64,000 nucleotides of DNA from Elusimicrobiota bacterium (lineage in GTDB: Bacteria; Elusimicrobiota; Elusimicrobia; Elusimicrobiales; UBA9959): assembly GCA_016207645.1 (NCBI GenBank), contig JACQPH010000101.1:1-64000 (forward strand), read 5' to 3'. Made by a program: the position numbers and the translations under genes. Under the pieces are notes generated by a model that searched no databases, was not told the DNA's origin, and saw only the letters and a list, made by a program, of their open reading frames with translations. Below, one piece after another: positions 1-9,500 of this stretch (its first letter is position 1; every line of letters starts with the position of its first letter).

Positions 1-57
1 CCATCTTTCGGGGTTCGCGGGGCAAAACCCCGGCCAACCCGAACCCTGAACAGTTAG
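1..57. repeat. Partial copy (R1) of the palindromic intergenic element family, cut by the window start
   Basis: The segment GGGGTTCGCGGGGCAAAACC and the following CCCGGCCAACCCGAACCC match the right half of the full-length copies at 42507-42679 and 54678-54850. It ends in CTGAACAGTTAG, a variant of their right terminal repeat CTGAGCAGTTAC. The left half lies outside the window. A further GTAACTGTTAG, resembling a left terminus, follows at about 75-85 but has no body behind it. The region to the first gene is otherwise AT-rich leader sequence. Confidence 0.75.
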
Positions 58-128
58 ACCTTAATATTCTGAACGTAACTGTTAGTACACGCAACAAAAA
101 ATACATACTTTTGCGTATAACTGTGTTA

Positions 129-134
129 TATAAT
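129..134 (+). promoter_or_regulatory. Consensus -10 box TATAAT upstream of the surface operon
   Basis: TATAAT lies in a low-GC stretch just before the first gene. No good -35 hexamer sits 16-18 bases upstream. Transcription would start near 141. An ATG at 143 would then be almost leaderless, while the preferred start at 194 would have a leader of about 50 bases. Confidence 0.5.
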
Positions 135-193
135 ATTGGAGCATGCGAGCGGAGCGCCCGGTCGCGCGCTTGCGGTTTTCCACGGCTAACAAG

Positions 194-1528
194 ATGATAC
201 GAAAACTCGCGGCGGTCCTGTTGTTTTCCTGGCCGGCCCTGCTGCCGCCGGCGGCGCGCTGCGCCTGGGAGAACATCCGTTACTCCGACGCCCCGCTGGC
301 CGTGGTCTACGCCTCCACCGGCGCCTATGAAGTGGCCTATACCGCGGGGGAGGACTGCGCCAGCCCTTCCGAACTTGTCTCCTCCCCGGTTTCCGCCTGG
401 TCGGGCTACCTTTCCCTGGTGCCGGCCAATATGGTGAACCAGGGCGTCGTCGGCTTCGTCTCCACCTCCTCCGTGGCCCTGGACGGCGCGCTCTGGGGGA
501 ACCCGCCCGGCAACAGCGTACAGCTCCTTTTCGGGGAGGACCTCGCGCCTTCGCTTTCCGCTCCGGCGGTGAACGTCACCAGGGTCTATGACAATACGGG
601 CGGCGTGGTCAACTCCAGCTGGGCGGTTACGTTCGGCTATTCCGGCCGGCAGCTGATCATCTCCCCCTCGGCCGACTGGCCCAAGGGCAGCGTCTTCTCG
701 GTCTATATTTCCTCTTCCATAGTGGATATAACCGGCTCTCCGGTCTCGGAGGCGGCCACGGTCTATTTCTCCGTGCTGATGGACTACCAGACGGACAATA
801 CCGCCGCCGCTTTCTCGGACCGCCGGGTGCGCGTGGCCGTTCCGGCCAACGCTTATTCGCAGGATTTCTATCTCACCCTCTCCACCGACTCGGGCCGCCG
901 GGAGGTGGCGGAGGCCAACGCCAGGCTGGCCGCCCTGCCGGGCGCGCCCGAGTTCCTCAATACCGTCGATGTGCGCCCTTACGATCCCGCCGGCAACCCG
1001 GTGCAGCCGGGCGCCCCCTGCGTGGTTACGCTGCCCTACCCGGACGACGACGGGAACGGGGTGATAGACGGCTCCGTCTCCAGGCTCAAGGCCTCGAACC
1101 TCGCGGTCTGGCACCTGGACGAGCAGCGGGGCCTCTGGGTGAAGCAGACCGGGGCCTCGCTGGACGCCTCTTCCAGGCTGGTGTCGCAGCCCGTCTCGCA
1201 TTTCTCCAACTACGCGCTCCTGGCCCTGCCCGACGCCGACGTCACCCCGGTCTACGCCTTCCCGGTGCCTTTCAGGCCCAATGCCGGCAACGCGGCGAGG
1301 TACGGCAGCTGGAGCGACCTGATCACTTTCACCAACCTGCCGGTACAGGGGAAGATACGGATCTACACCGTGACCGGGGCCCTTGTGCGCGAACTGGCCG
1401 TAACGCCGCCCTCGATGAAGTGGGACGTGAAGAACAAGGACGGGGAGCTGGTGGGCAGCGGCGTTTACCTGTGGGAAGTGACCTCCGGGAAGAACCGCAA
1501 GACCGGCAAGCTGGTGGTAATAAAGTAG
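194..1528 (+). CDS. Secreted surface protein with FlgD-like / type IX sorting-like C-terminal domain
   Basis: Function of the main body is unknown. The chosen start gives a normal signal peptide (MIRKLAAVLLFSW..., cleavage near ARCAW). An in-frame ATG at 143 would add 17 residues, and neither start has a well-spaced ribosome site. The last ~90 residues run from VYAFPVPFRPN through IRIYTVTGALVREL to GSGVYLWEVTSG and KTGKLVVIK. This is the pattern of FlgD Ig-like domains and of Bacteroidota type A sorting domains: a PxP-N opening, an IYxxxGxxV strand, a GVYLxxV strand and a basic end. The middle holds Ig-like beta-strand segments and an Asp/Asn-rich DDDGNGVIDG calcium-type loop. It is the first gene of a tight four-gene plus-strand operon with a PorV-like protein 12 bases downstream, so it may be cargo of that export route. 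Confidence 0.75.
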   Translation: MIRKLAAVLLFSWPALLPPAARCAWENIRYSDAPLAVVYASTGAYEVAYTAGEDCASPSELVSSPVSAWSGYLSLVPANMVNQGVVGFVSTSSVALDGALWGNPPGNSVQLLFGEDLAPSLSAPAVNVTRVYDNTGGVVNSSWAVTFGYSGRQLIISPSADWPKGSVFSVYISSSIVDITGSPVSEAATVYFSVLMDYQTDNTAAAFSDRRVRVAVPANAYSQDFYLTLSTDSGRREVAEANARLAALPGAPEFLNTVDVRPYDPAGNPVQPGAPCVVTLPYPDDDGNGVIDGSVSRLKASNLAVWHLDEQRGLWVKQTGASLDASSRLVSQPVSHFSNYALLALPDADVTPVYAFPVPFRPNAGNAARYGSWSDLITFTNLPVQGKIRIYTVTGALVRELAVTPPSMKWDVKNKDGELVGSGVYLWEVTSGKNRKTGKLVVIK

Positions 1529-1540
1529 GGCCCGCTTATA

Positions 1541-2692
1541 ATGAAGAACAGGACCTTTCTGAAATTGATCGCGGCCGCCTGCTGCGCGCCGGCGCTCTTT
1601 CCCGCGGCCTCTTACGCCGGGGCCGGCAGGTCCGGCGGGGAATTCCTGCGCATCGTGCAGAGCCCCAGGGCCGTCGGCATGGGCGAGTCCGGCGCGGGAG
1701 CGCATGGCGACCTGCTGGGCGCCCTGGCCCTTAATCCCGCCGCCCTGGCCCGCTCCGGCTACAAGGAAACCGCTTTTACCTATAATTCCTGGCTCGAGGG
1801 GATAACCTCGCAGCAGGCCGCTTACGCCCACCCGCTGGCCGGCGGCAAAGGCGTGCTGGCCGCTTCGCTCAATATCCTGAGCGTCCCGTCCATAGACGGC
1901 TATAACAACGCCGGCGCGCCCGCCGGCGGCGTGGACGCCGGCGACCTGGCTTTCGGGGTCAGCTACGCGAGGCGGCTCGCCGGCCCCTGGGAGGACCTGC
2001 GCTCCGGGCTCTTCGCCGGCGGCTCGGTAAAATACGCGAGGGAGACGCTCGGGCCGGTCAAGGCCGGAGCGGCGCTCTTCGACGCCGGCGCCCTCTGGCT
2101 GAAAAGGCTGGGCAGCAGCATGCTGGGCCTGGGGCTTTCGGCGCAGTCGCTCGGCGGGGGTTTCAAGTTCGATTCCGTCGCCGAGAAGGCGCCCGCGGTG
2201 TACCGGGCCGGCGCTTCGTACATCATGGTGGTTTCCGGCGACCCGATAACGCTTTCCCTGGACTGGAAAAAACCCTGGGACTCCGGCGCCGCCGTCTGCG
2301 CCGGGGCCGAGTACCAGGCCTGGCGCGTTCTGTCGCTGCGGGCCGGCTATATCTCCGGGGAGGACCTGGGCGGCGGCCTGCGGCTGGGCGGCGGCGTGGC
2401 CATTAAACTGCTGCAGTTCGATTATTCGCTTTCTTCCTACGGCAAATTCGGCCCGGCCCACAGGTTCGGCCTGTCCTACAAATTCGACAAGCCGGTGGAA
2501 GTCACCAGATACCTGACCTGGGACCAGGAGCAGGCCAGGCAGAAGACGGAGCGGGCCCGCCTCATGATCAGGGAAAGCCGCTATTACGACGCCGTCCTGG
2601 AGCTTAACGGGGCGCTCATCCTGGACCCCGGCAACAAAGAGGCGCTGGAGCTCATGCGCAAGGCGCGGGGGCTGGTGGAGGTCTCTAAATAA
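1541..2692 (+). CDS. PorV/PorQ-family outer-membrane beta-barrel protein with C-terminal TPR-like tail
   Basis: The 383-residue product has a signal peptide (cut near SYAGAG). It is followed by the family opening GGEFLRIVQSPRAVGMGESG and LALNPAALA, characteristic of PorV/PorQ/UPF0164 barrels. Alternating strands follow to about residue 325 (GPAHRFGLSYKFDKP). The tail from about 330 (ARLMIRESRYYDAVLELNG...) looks like one TPR hairpin. In Bacteroidota, PorV plugs the SprA channel and carries sorting-domain cargo; a SprA-like gene lies at 16355-21700. The gene is embedded between a sorting-domain-like protein and TPR/repeat surface proteins, and its stop overlaps the next start by one base (TAATG). 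Family assignment is strong; participation in type IX-like export is inferred. Confidence 0.85.
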   Translation: MKNRTFLKLIAAACCAPALFPAASYAGAGRSGGEFLRIVQSPRAVGMGESGAGAHGDLLGALALNPAALARSGYKETAFTYNSWLEGITSQQAAYAHPLAGGKGVLAASLNILSVPSIDGYNNAGAPAGGVDAGDLAFGVSYARRLAGPWEDLRSGLFAGGSVKYARETLGPVKAGAALFDAGALWLKRLGSSMLGLGLSAQSLGGGFKFDSVAEKAPAVYRAGASYIMVVSGDPITLSLDWKKPWDSGAAVCAGAEYQAWRVLSLRAGYISGEDLGGGLRLGGGVAIKLLQFDYSLSSYGKFGPAHRFGLSYKFDKPVEVTRYLTWDQEQARQKTERARLMIRESRYYDAVLELNGALILDPGNKEALELMRKARGLVEVSK

Positions 2693-3540
2693 TGCTCCCG
2701 CTCGGGTTAGCGCTGGTCCTGGCCGCTCTCCAGCCCGCCGCCGCCCAGACCGCGGCGGGCGGGGGTGAACCCGGCGCGAAAGCCGCCAGGGCCGCGGTGG
2801 ACGATTCCCGCGCCGGGATGCTGAAGCTCATGGACCGGGTGATCGCCGATCCCTCCGACGAGCAGGCCCGGAGGGAACTGCGCGTGGCCGCGGGGCTGGC
2901 GGTGGAGAAGGAGCGGCTGGCCTTCGCCGCGGAGCGCGAAGAGCTCCTGGCCGGAGCGGGGCGGGAGAGGGGAAAGATAATGGCTATGCGCGCGGCCAGG
3001 AAAAAGCGGCAGGACAGCTGGGACAGGGATTTTTTGAAGGCCTGCGGGCTGGCCTCCGAGGCCCATACCGTGAAGGAAGCCGTGTCCGCCTATGAGAGCC
3101 TGCTGGAGACTTTTCCGGTCTACTCGGACAACAGGGCCTATCTGCTGGCTTCCGGGGCGAAGATAAAGGGCATCTTTTACAAGGTCATCAAGGAGATCTA
3201 TCCGTACCTGCTGGCCGGGCGCGACTCGGTGGACGAACGCACTTTGGCGGCGCTGCAGTTCTCCCGGGTGGCCGCGATGCAGGAATACGGCGGTCACCCG
3301 GACACCACCGCCGCCGAGAAAGAGCTGAAGAAGGCGGAGCGGTTCAGGCGCCTGGAGCGGGAGCTGCTGCTGAAGCACGAGAACATCAAGACCGCGATGG
3401 ACCTCTACGAGATAAAGCGCTACGCCGATTCGCTGAAGAATTTCGACCAGGCCCTGGCCTACGACAGGAATAACGAAGAGGCGCTGTTCTACCGGGCGCT
3501 GGCCAGGAAAAAAGCCGGCCTGCGGGAAGACGAGAGGTGA
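2692..3540 (+). CDS. Periplasmic TPR-containing protein
   Basis: The 282-residue protein begins with a short signal peptide (MLPLGLALVLAALQPAAAQ). Residues ~60-110 are rich in Glu, Arg and Lys and probably form a helical or coiled-coil segment. Two TPR-like stretches follow. The clearer one is at the C-terminus (KTAMDLYEIKRYADSLKNFD then NNEEALFYRALARKKAG). No catalytic motif is visible. Its start overlaps the PorV-like stop and the next gene begins five bases after its stop, so the genes should be co-translated. It could be an assembly or scaffold factor for the adjacent surface proteins. That role is inference from position only. Confidence 0.7.
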   Translation: MLPLGLALVLAALQPAAAQTAAGGGEPGAKAARAAVDDSRAGMLKLMDRVIADPSDEQARRELRVAAGLAVEKERLAFAAEREELLAGAGRERGKIMAMRAARKKRQDSWDRDFLKACGLASEAHTVKEAVSAYESLLETFPVYSDNRAYLLASGAKIKGIFYKVIKEIYPYLLAGRDSVDERTLAALQFSRVAAMQEYGGHPDTTAAEKELKKAERFRRLERELLLKHENIKTAMDLYEIKRYADSLKNFDQALAYDRNNEEALFYRALARKKAGLREDER

Positions 3541-3544
3541 GCTT

Positions 3545-6500
3545 GTGAAGATAAAACACGGACTTGCGGCCGCGGCCGCTCTGGCTTTCCTGTTCCTGGC
3601 GGGCGTTCAGACCTTCGCCGCCTCGCCCGCCCAGGTCAGCTACCAGGGCACGCTCAGGAAGAACGGCGTGCTTTTCAGCGGCACCGCCGCCATGGAGTTC
3701 CGCATTACCAACGCCGACGGCTCCGCGGTCTATTGGGCTTCCGGGTCCACGGACGTGGTGGTCTCCACCGGTCTTTTCCGCTACGCTCTCGGCTCCCCCA
3801 ACGAGGTCGATTTCGGCAATATCGTCTGGAAAGAGATCACCCCTTACGTGCAGATGAACCTGGACGGCGGCTGGCTGCCGCGCGAGCCGCTGTATACCTC
3901 CGTCTACTCGCTGCATTCCAGGACGGCCGAGTCCTCCACCGGGACTTTCACCGTCAACGGCGGCGACCTGAAGCTCGTTTCCGCCACCGGCAGCAAGGGC
4001 ATTTATTTCCAGGACGGCACCGCGCAGTACAGCGCCCCCGGCTGGGTCGTCACCGGCGCTTACACTTCTTTCGCGGGAGGGGCCGGCGTCGGTACCCTGA
4101 CCCCGGCCACCAGGCTGGACGTGAAGGGGGCCGCCGCCGACCCTTATATACAGTTCTGGCGCGACGAGAACGGGGTGGTGAAGGCCACCATGACCGCGGC
4201 CGGCCTGCTTTACGCCGACGGCTCGCAGCTGAGCAACCTGCCGGCGGGGGCCGACAATATGGGGAACCATACCGCTACCCAGGCCCTGAGCATGGCCGCT
4301 TTCCCCGTAAATAACGCCGGGGCGATAACCGCCAACGGCCAGGTCACCACTTATTCCAGCGCCACGGTAGTTTCGGCTTTCGGCCTCGGCGCGCCCAGGG
4401 TCAGGCTGGCGGGCGGGGTAGAGGTGTCCTCCTACTCGGCCGGCGGCGTCTATATTTCCTCTAACGTGACCCTCGCTTCCGGGGGCAGATATTTCGGCGA
4501 CGGCTCCAGGCTGACGGGTGTTAACGACAGCCTTGGCAGCCATATAGCTACCCAGACCCTGAACATGGCGGGCTACGAGATCTCCGGCGTCTCTACGATC
4601 ACCGTTGCCGCGGCCCTGCGCTTCGACGCTAACGTGGCTGTCTCTTCCGCCGCCGGACTTTACAGCGGGATATATATTTCCACCAACGTGAACATAGCTC
4701 CCGGCGCCCGATATTACGGCGACGGCTCGGGCCTGACCGGGATAGTCGGCGTGGACAACCTGGGAAACCACACCATGACGCAGGGCCTGGCCACCGGCCC
4801 GAACTGGATCTCCTACGACGGCTCCCCCTCCGGGCTTAACCTGGACGCCCTGGGGAATATAGGCGTGAACCAGGCGGCGGGTTCCGCCAGCCTGGACGTG
4901 CGCGGCGCCGGCGGCAGCTATATACAGATCTGGCGCAACTCCTCCGGGGTCATCAGGGCCTCGATGACGGTCGCGGGCGCGTTCTACGCCGACGGCTCGC
5001 AGCTGCGCAATGTGCCGGCCGGCGGCACCGCCAACCAGGCGCTGAACATGGCTTCTTTCGATATCGCCAATGTTTCCACGGTCACGCTGAGTTCCGTGAC
5101 CAGTTCCGGGATAGGGGTGGTGTTCAGTACCAATGTGCTGCTGATGAACGGGCGGCTGGGCGTCAATACCTCTCTTCCGCAGGAAAGCCTGGACGTGAAC
5201 GGCAATTTCAAGAGTTCCAGCCTGTCGGGTTTCGGGAATCAATGCGTTTACGCCGATGATAACGGCAGGCTTCTCCTGTCCGGAAGCGGACTGTGCGGCA
5301 GCGCTTCCGGTTTGGATAATCTGGGCAACCGGATCATGCTCGGCAATCTTATCACCGGCAGCAACTGGATCTCCTTCGACGGCAGCGCCGGCGGCCTGTC
5401 GGTGAACGTCAGCAGCAATGTCGGCATAGGCGTCCTCTCGGCCGCGACGCGGCTGGACGTGCAGGGGCGGAGCGGGGACAGCTACGTGCAGATCTGGCGC
5501 GATTCCGCCGGGGTGATAAAGGCTTCTATGACGGCCGCCGGCCTGCTCTACGCCGACGCTTCGCAGATGGTCAACCTGCCTTCAGGCGGGGACAGCCTCG
5601 GCGATCATACTTCCACGCAGACCCTTGATATGTCCGGTTTCCAGATAGTGAACGCGGGCTCGGTCACGGTCACCGCGGCCGCCGGAGTGGGCGCCGCCAG
5701 GCTGAGTCTCAATACGAACGTGGAGATCTCTTCCGAGACCGATCCAGCGCTGGGCGCGGGCTTGCGCGTTTCCTCTAACGTGTATATAGTCGGTTTCTCT
5801 TCCGCGGCCAAATATTACGGCGACGGCTCCGGCCTGACCGGTGTTATCAGCTCGCCCGACGGCCTGGGCAACCATACGGCCACGCAGGACCTGGCCATGA
5901 CCTCCTTCGATATCACCGGCGTCTCCACTATTACGGTCAGTTCCGTCACCGGCACCGGCATAGGCGTAGTGTTCAGCACCAATGTGCTGATCATGAGCGG
6001 GAACCTGGGCGTGAACAAGGCTCTGCCGCAGGCGAGCCTGGACGTGAACGGGAATATAATGAGCTCCAGCCTTTCCGGCGCCGGGGATCAGTGCGTATAT
6101 GCCGATAATACCGGCCGCCTGCTCCTGTCCGGGGTAGGGACTTGCGGAAGCGCGGCGGGGCTGGATAACCTGGGCAACCGGATCATGCTCGGCAATCTTA
6201 TCACCGGCAGCAACTGGATCTCTTTCGACGGCAGCAACGGCGGCCTGTCGGTGAATATCAGCAGCAATGTGGGCATCGGCATCCTGTCGGCCGCCACGCG
6301 GCTGGACGTGCAGGCGGCCGCGGGGGACATTTACGCGCAGATCTGGCGCAACTCCGCGGGGGTCATCCAGGCCTCGATGTCGGCCACCGGGGAGCTGTAT
6401 GCGGACGCTTCCAGGATGCGCAACCTGCCTTCAGGGGCGGACGACCTGGGCAGCCACACGGCCACGCAGGACCTGGACCTGGCCTCCAGCGATATAATCG

Positions 6501-9500
6501 GCGTTTCCACCATCACGGCGGGCTACCTGACCAGCGCCGGCCCCGGCGTGATCTTCAGCACCAATCTGCTGGTCATGGACGGCAGCCTGGGCGTGAGCAC
6601 CCTGGTGCCGCAGGAAAAACTGCATGTCACGGGCAAGATACGCGCTTCCAGCCTGTCCGGCTCCGGCAACAGGTGCGTCCAGGCCAACGATTCCGGCGTG
6701 CTGGGGCTTTCCGCCGACGCCTGCGGCCTGGCAGGGGCGGGCGGGGACAACCTGGGCGACTATACCATGACCTTCAACCTGCTGACCAACGGCAACTGGC
6801 TCTCGGGAGACGGCGGGAACGAGGGTATACAGATAGACTCGCTCGGGAACGTTTCCATCGGGGACTCCGCCAATAATGCCCGCCTCGACGTGCGCGGCGG
6901 CGCGCTCACTAATATCCAGGTATGGCGCGACGTGGCGGGGGTGACGCGGGCTTCCATAAGCAGCGGCGGCGGCCTGGCCGCCAGCAGCGCTACCGTCAAC
7001 GGCCAGCTCACCGTTAATTCCAGCGCCACCGTGACCGCGGCCCAGGGTCTGGGCTCGCCCAAGCTGAAGCTCTCCTCGAACGTGGAGATCTCCTCCGAGA
7101 CCGCCGCCTCCTACGGCGGCGGCGTGCGCGTTTCCTCCAACGTGTACATAGTGGGCTATTCCTCGGCCGCCAGGTATTACGGCGACGGCTCCGCGCTGAC
7201 CGGCCTGACCGGGCTGAACGCCTCCAATATCAGCGCGGGTACGCTTTCCGACGCCAGGCTTTCCGCCAACGTGCCCCTGCTCGACGCGGTCAATACTTTC
7301 TCCAGCAGCCTCACGGTGACCGGCGCCGGCGGCGCCAGGCTCGCCCGTATCGGTTTCAACGACGCGGTGGAGTTCTCTTCCGCCGCGGCCGGCAGCTACG
7401 GCGGCGTGCAGTTCTCCACCCATGTCTTTCTGCCGGCCGGCGCGAAGTATTACGGCGACGGCTCGCAGCTGACCGGCGTGAGCGGTTCCGACGACCTGGG
7501 GAACCATACCGCCACCCAGGACCTGGACCTGAACACCTTCAACCTGGTGAACGTGGCCTCCCTGACCGCCAGGGGCGCCGTGACCGCCTATTCCAGCGTT
7601 ACCGTGGCCGGCGACCTCGGCCTGGGCGCCGCTTTGCGGTTCGACAATAATGTGGAACTCTCCTCCTCCACCGGGCTGAACCGGGGGATCCAGATCTCCA
7701 CCAACGTCTACATAGTCGGCATCGCTTCCGCCGCGAAGTATTACGGCGACGGCTCCGGCCTCTACGGCGTGACCGGCGACAATATCATCGATACCCTCGC
7801 GGCCACGCTGACAGCCGGCTCCGACGCCGGCGGTTCCAGTATAACCAACCTGGGCTCGCTGACGGCCGGCGCCGATATAACCGCCGGCGGCTCCGTGGCC
7901 GCCAGCGGGGATGTAACGGCTGCCGGGCATGTCACGGCCGGCGGCCCTCTCACCACCTATTCCAGTGCCACCGTCGCGGGGGCGCTGGGCCTTGGCGCGG
8001 CCAGGCTCCGTTTCAGCGCCGGCGTTGAGATCTCCTCCCAGACTTCCGCCGCGCTGGGCGGCGGCGTCGGCGTCTCCTCGAACGTGTACATAGTAGGTTT
8101 CTCTTCCGCCGCCAAATATTACGGCGACGGCTCTTCTCTCACCGGGGTCTCCGACGATCTGGGGAACCATACGGCCACGGCCGACCTGAACATGGCCTCG
8201 AACGATATCCTCTCGGTCTCCACCATTACCGTCGGGTACCTTTTCAGCCAGGGCGCCGGCGTGGCTTTCACCACCAATGCTTTTATCCTTGGCGGCCGGC
8301 TCGGCATCAATACGTCTTTGCCGCAGGAAAGTCTGGACGTGAACGGCAACATCATGAGCGCCAGCCTGTCGGGCTTCGGAGACCGGTGCGTGTATGCCGA
8401 TACTACAGGTAAGCTCCAATTGGCCGGAGATGTATGCGGAACCGGCGCCGGGACTGATAATATGGGCAACCACACGATGACCCAGAATCTTAAAACCGGC
8501 GGCAACCTGATAACTTATGGCCCCGGAGTCGGCAGCGGCCTGTCTATCAATATAAGCAGCAATGTCGGCATAGGCCTTTCTAACGCCGCGACCAGGCTGG
8601 ACGCGCAGACGGGGCTGGGGGACCCTTATATGCAGTTCTGGCGCGACTCGGGCGGCACCATTATAGCTTCCATGTCGGCCACCGGCAGCCTCATGTCCTC
8701 GCGGTTCGTGGGCGACGGCTCCGGCCTGAGCAAGCTGCCGCCCCTGCCGGAGAACCTGATCACCAACGGCTTCTGGCTGTCCAATGACGGAGTTAACGGC
8801 GGCATTTACGTGAACGCCTCCAACAATGTCGGCGTCGGTACTCCTTTCCCCGGCGCCAGCCTGGACGTTAAGGCTTCCGGCGCTTACGCGCAGCTCTGGC
8901 GCGATTCCGGGGACCTGGCCGTGGCCACGATGACCGCGGAGGGCCTGTTCAGCGTCTCCTCCAACGTGTATATAGCCGGCTTCTCCTCGGCTTCCGTGTA
9001 TTACGGCGCCGGCTCGGCCCTTACCGGCCTGAACGCTTCCAATATCGGCGCGGGGACGCTGGCTGACGCGCGGCTTTCCGCCAATGTGCCCCTGCTGGAC
9101 GCCGCCAATACCTTCTCCAGCAGCATCACGGTGACCGGGGTTGCCGGCGCCAGGCTGGCCCGGATCGGTTTCAACGACGCGGCGGAGCTCTCTTCCGCGG
9201 CGGCCGGCAACTACGGCGGCGTGCAGTTCTCCACCAACGTCTTCCTGCCGGCGGGTGCGAAGTATTACGGGGACGGTTCCGCGCTGACCGGCATAAGCGG
9301 CCCCGATGATCTGGGCAACCATATCGCAACCGCCGACTTGAACATGAATAACTTTAACCTGCTCAATGTAGGCGCCATAGCCCCCGATCCGGCGTCCAGC
9401 GTGACCGTGGTAGGGGTGCTGCAGTCGTTCGGGAGCGGTTATACGCAGATCTGGCGCAATTCGATAGGCGTCGCGGTGGCCTCGATGACGGACGCCGGCG

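Noticed and set aside
4480-9300. CRISPR or minisatellite in the giant gene
   Set aside because: The repeats are in-frame protein motifs with irregular spacing and synonymous variation.
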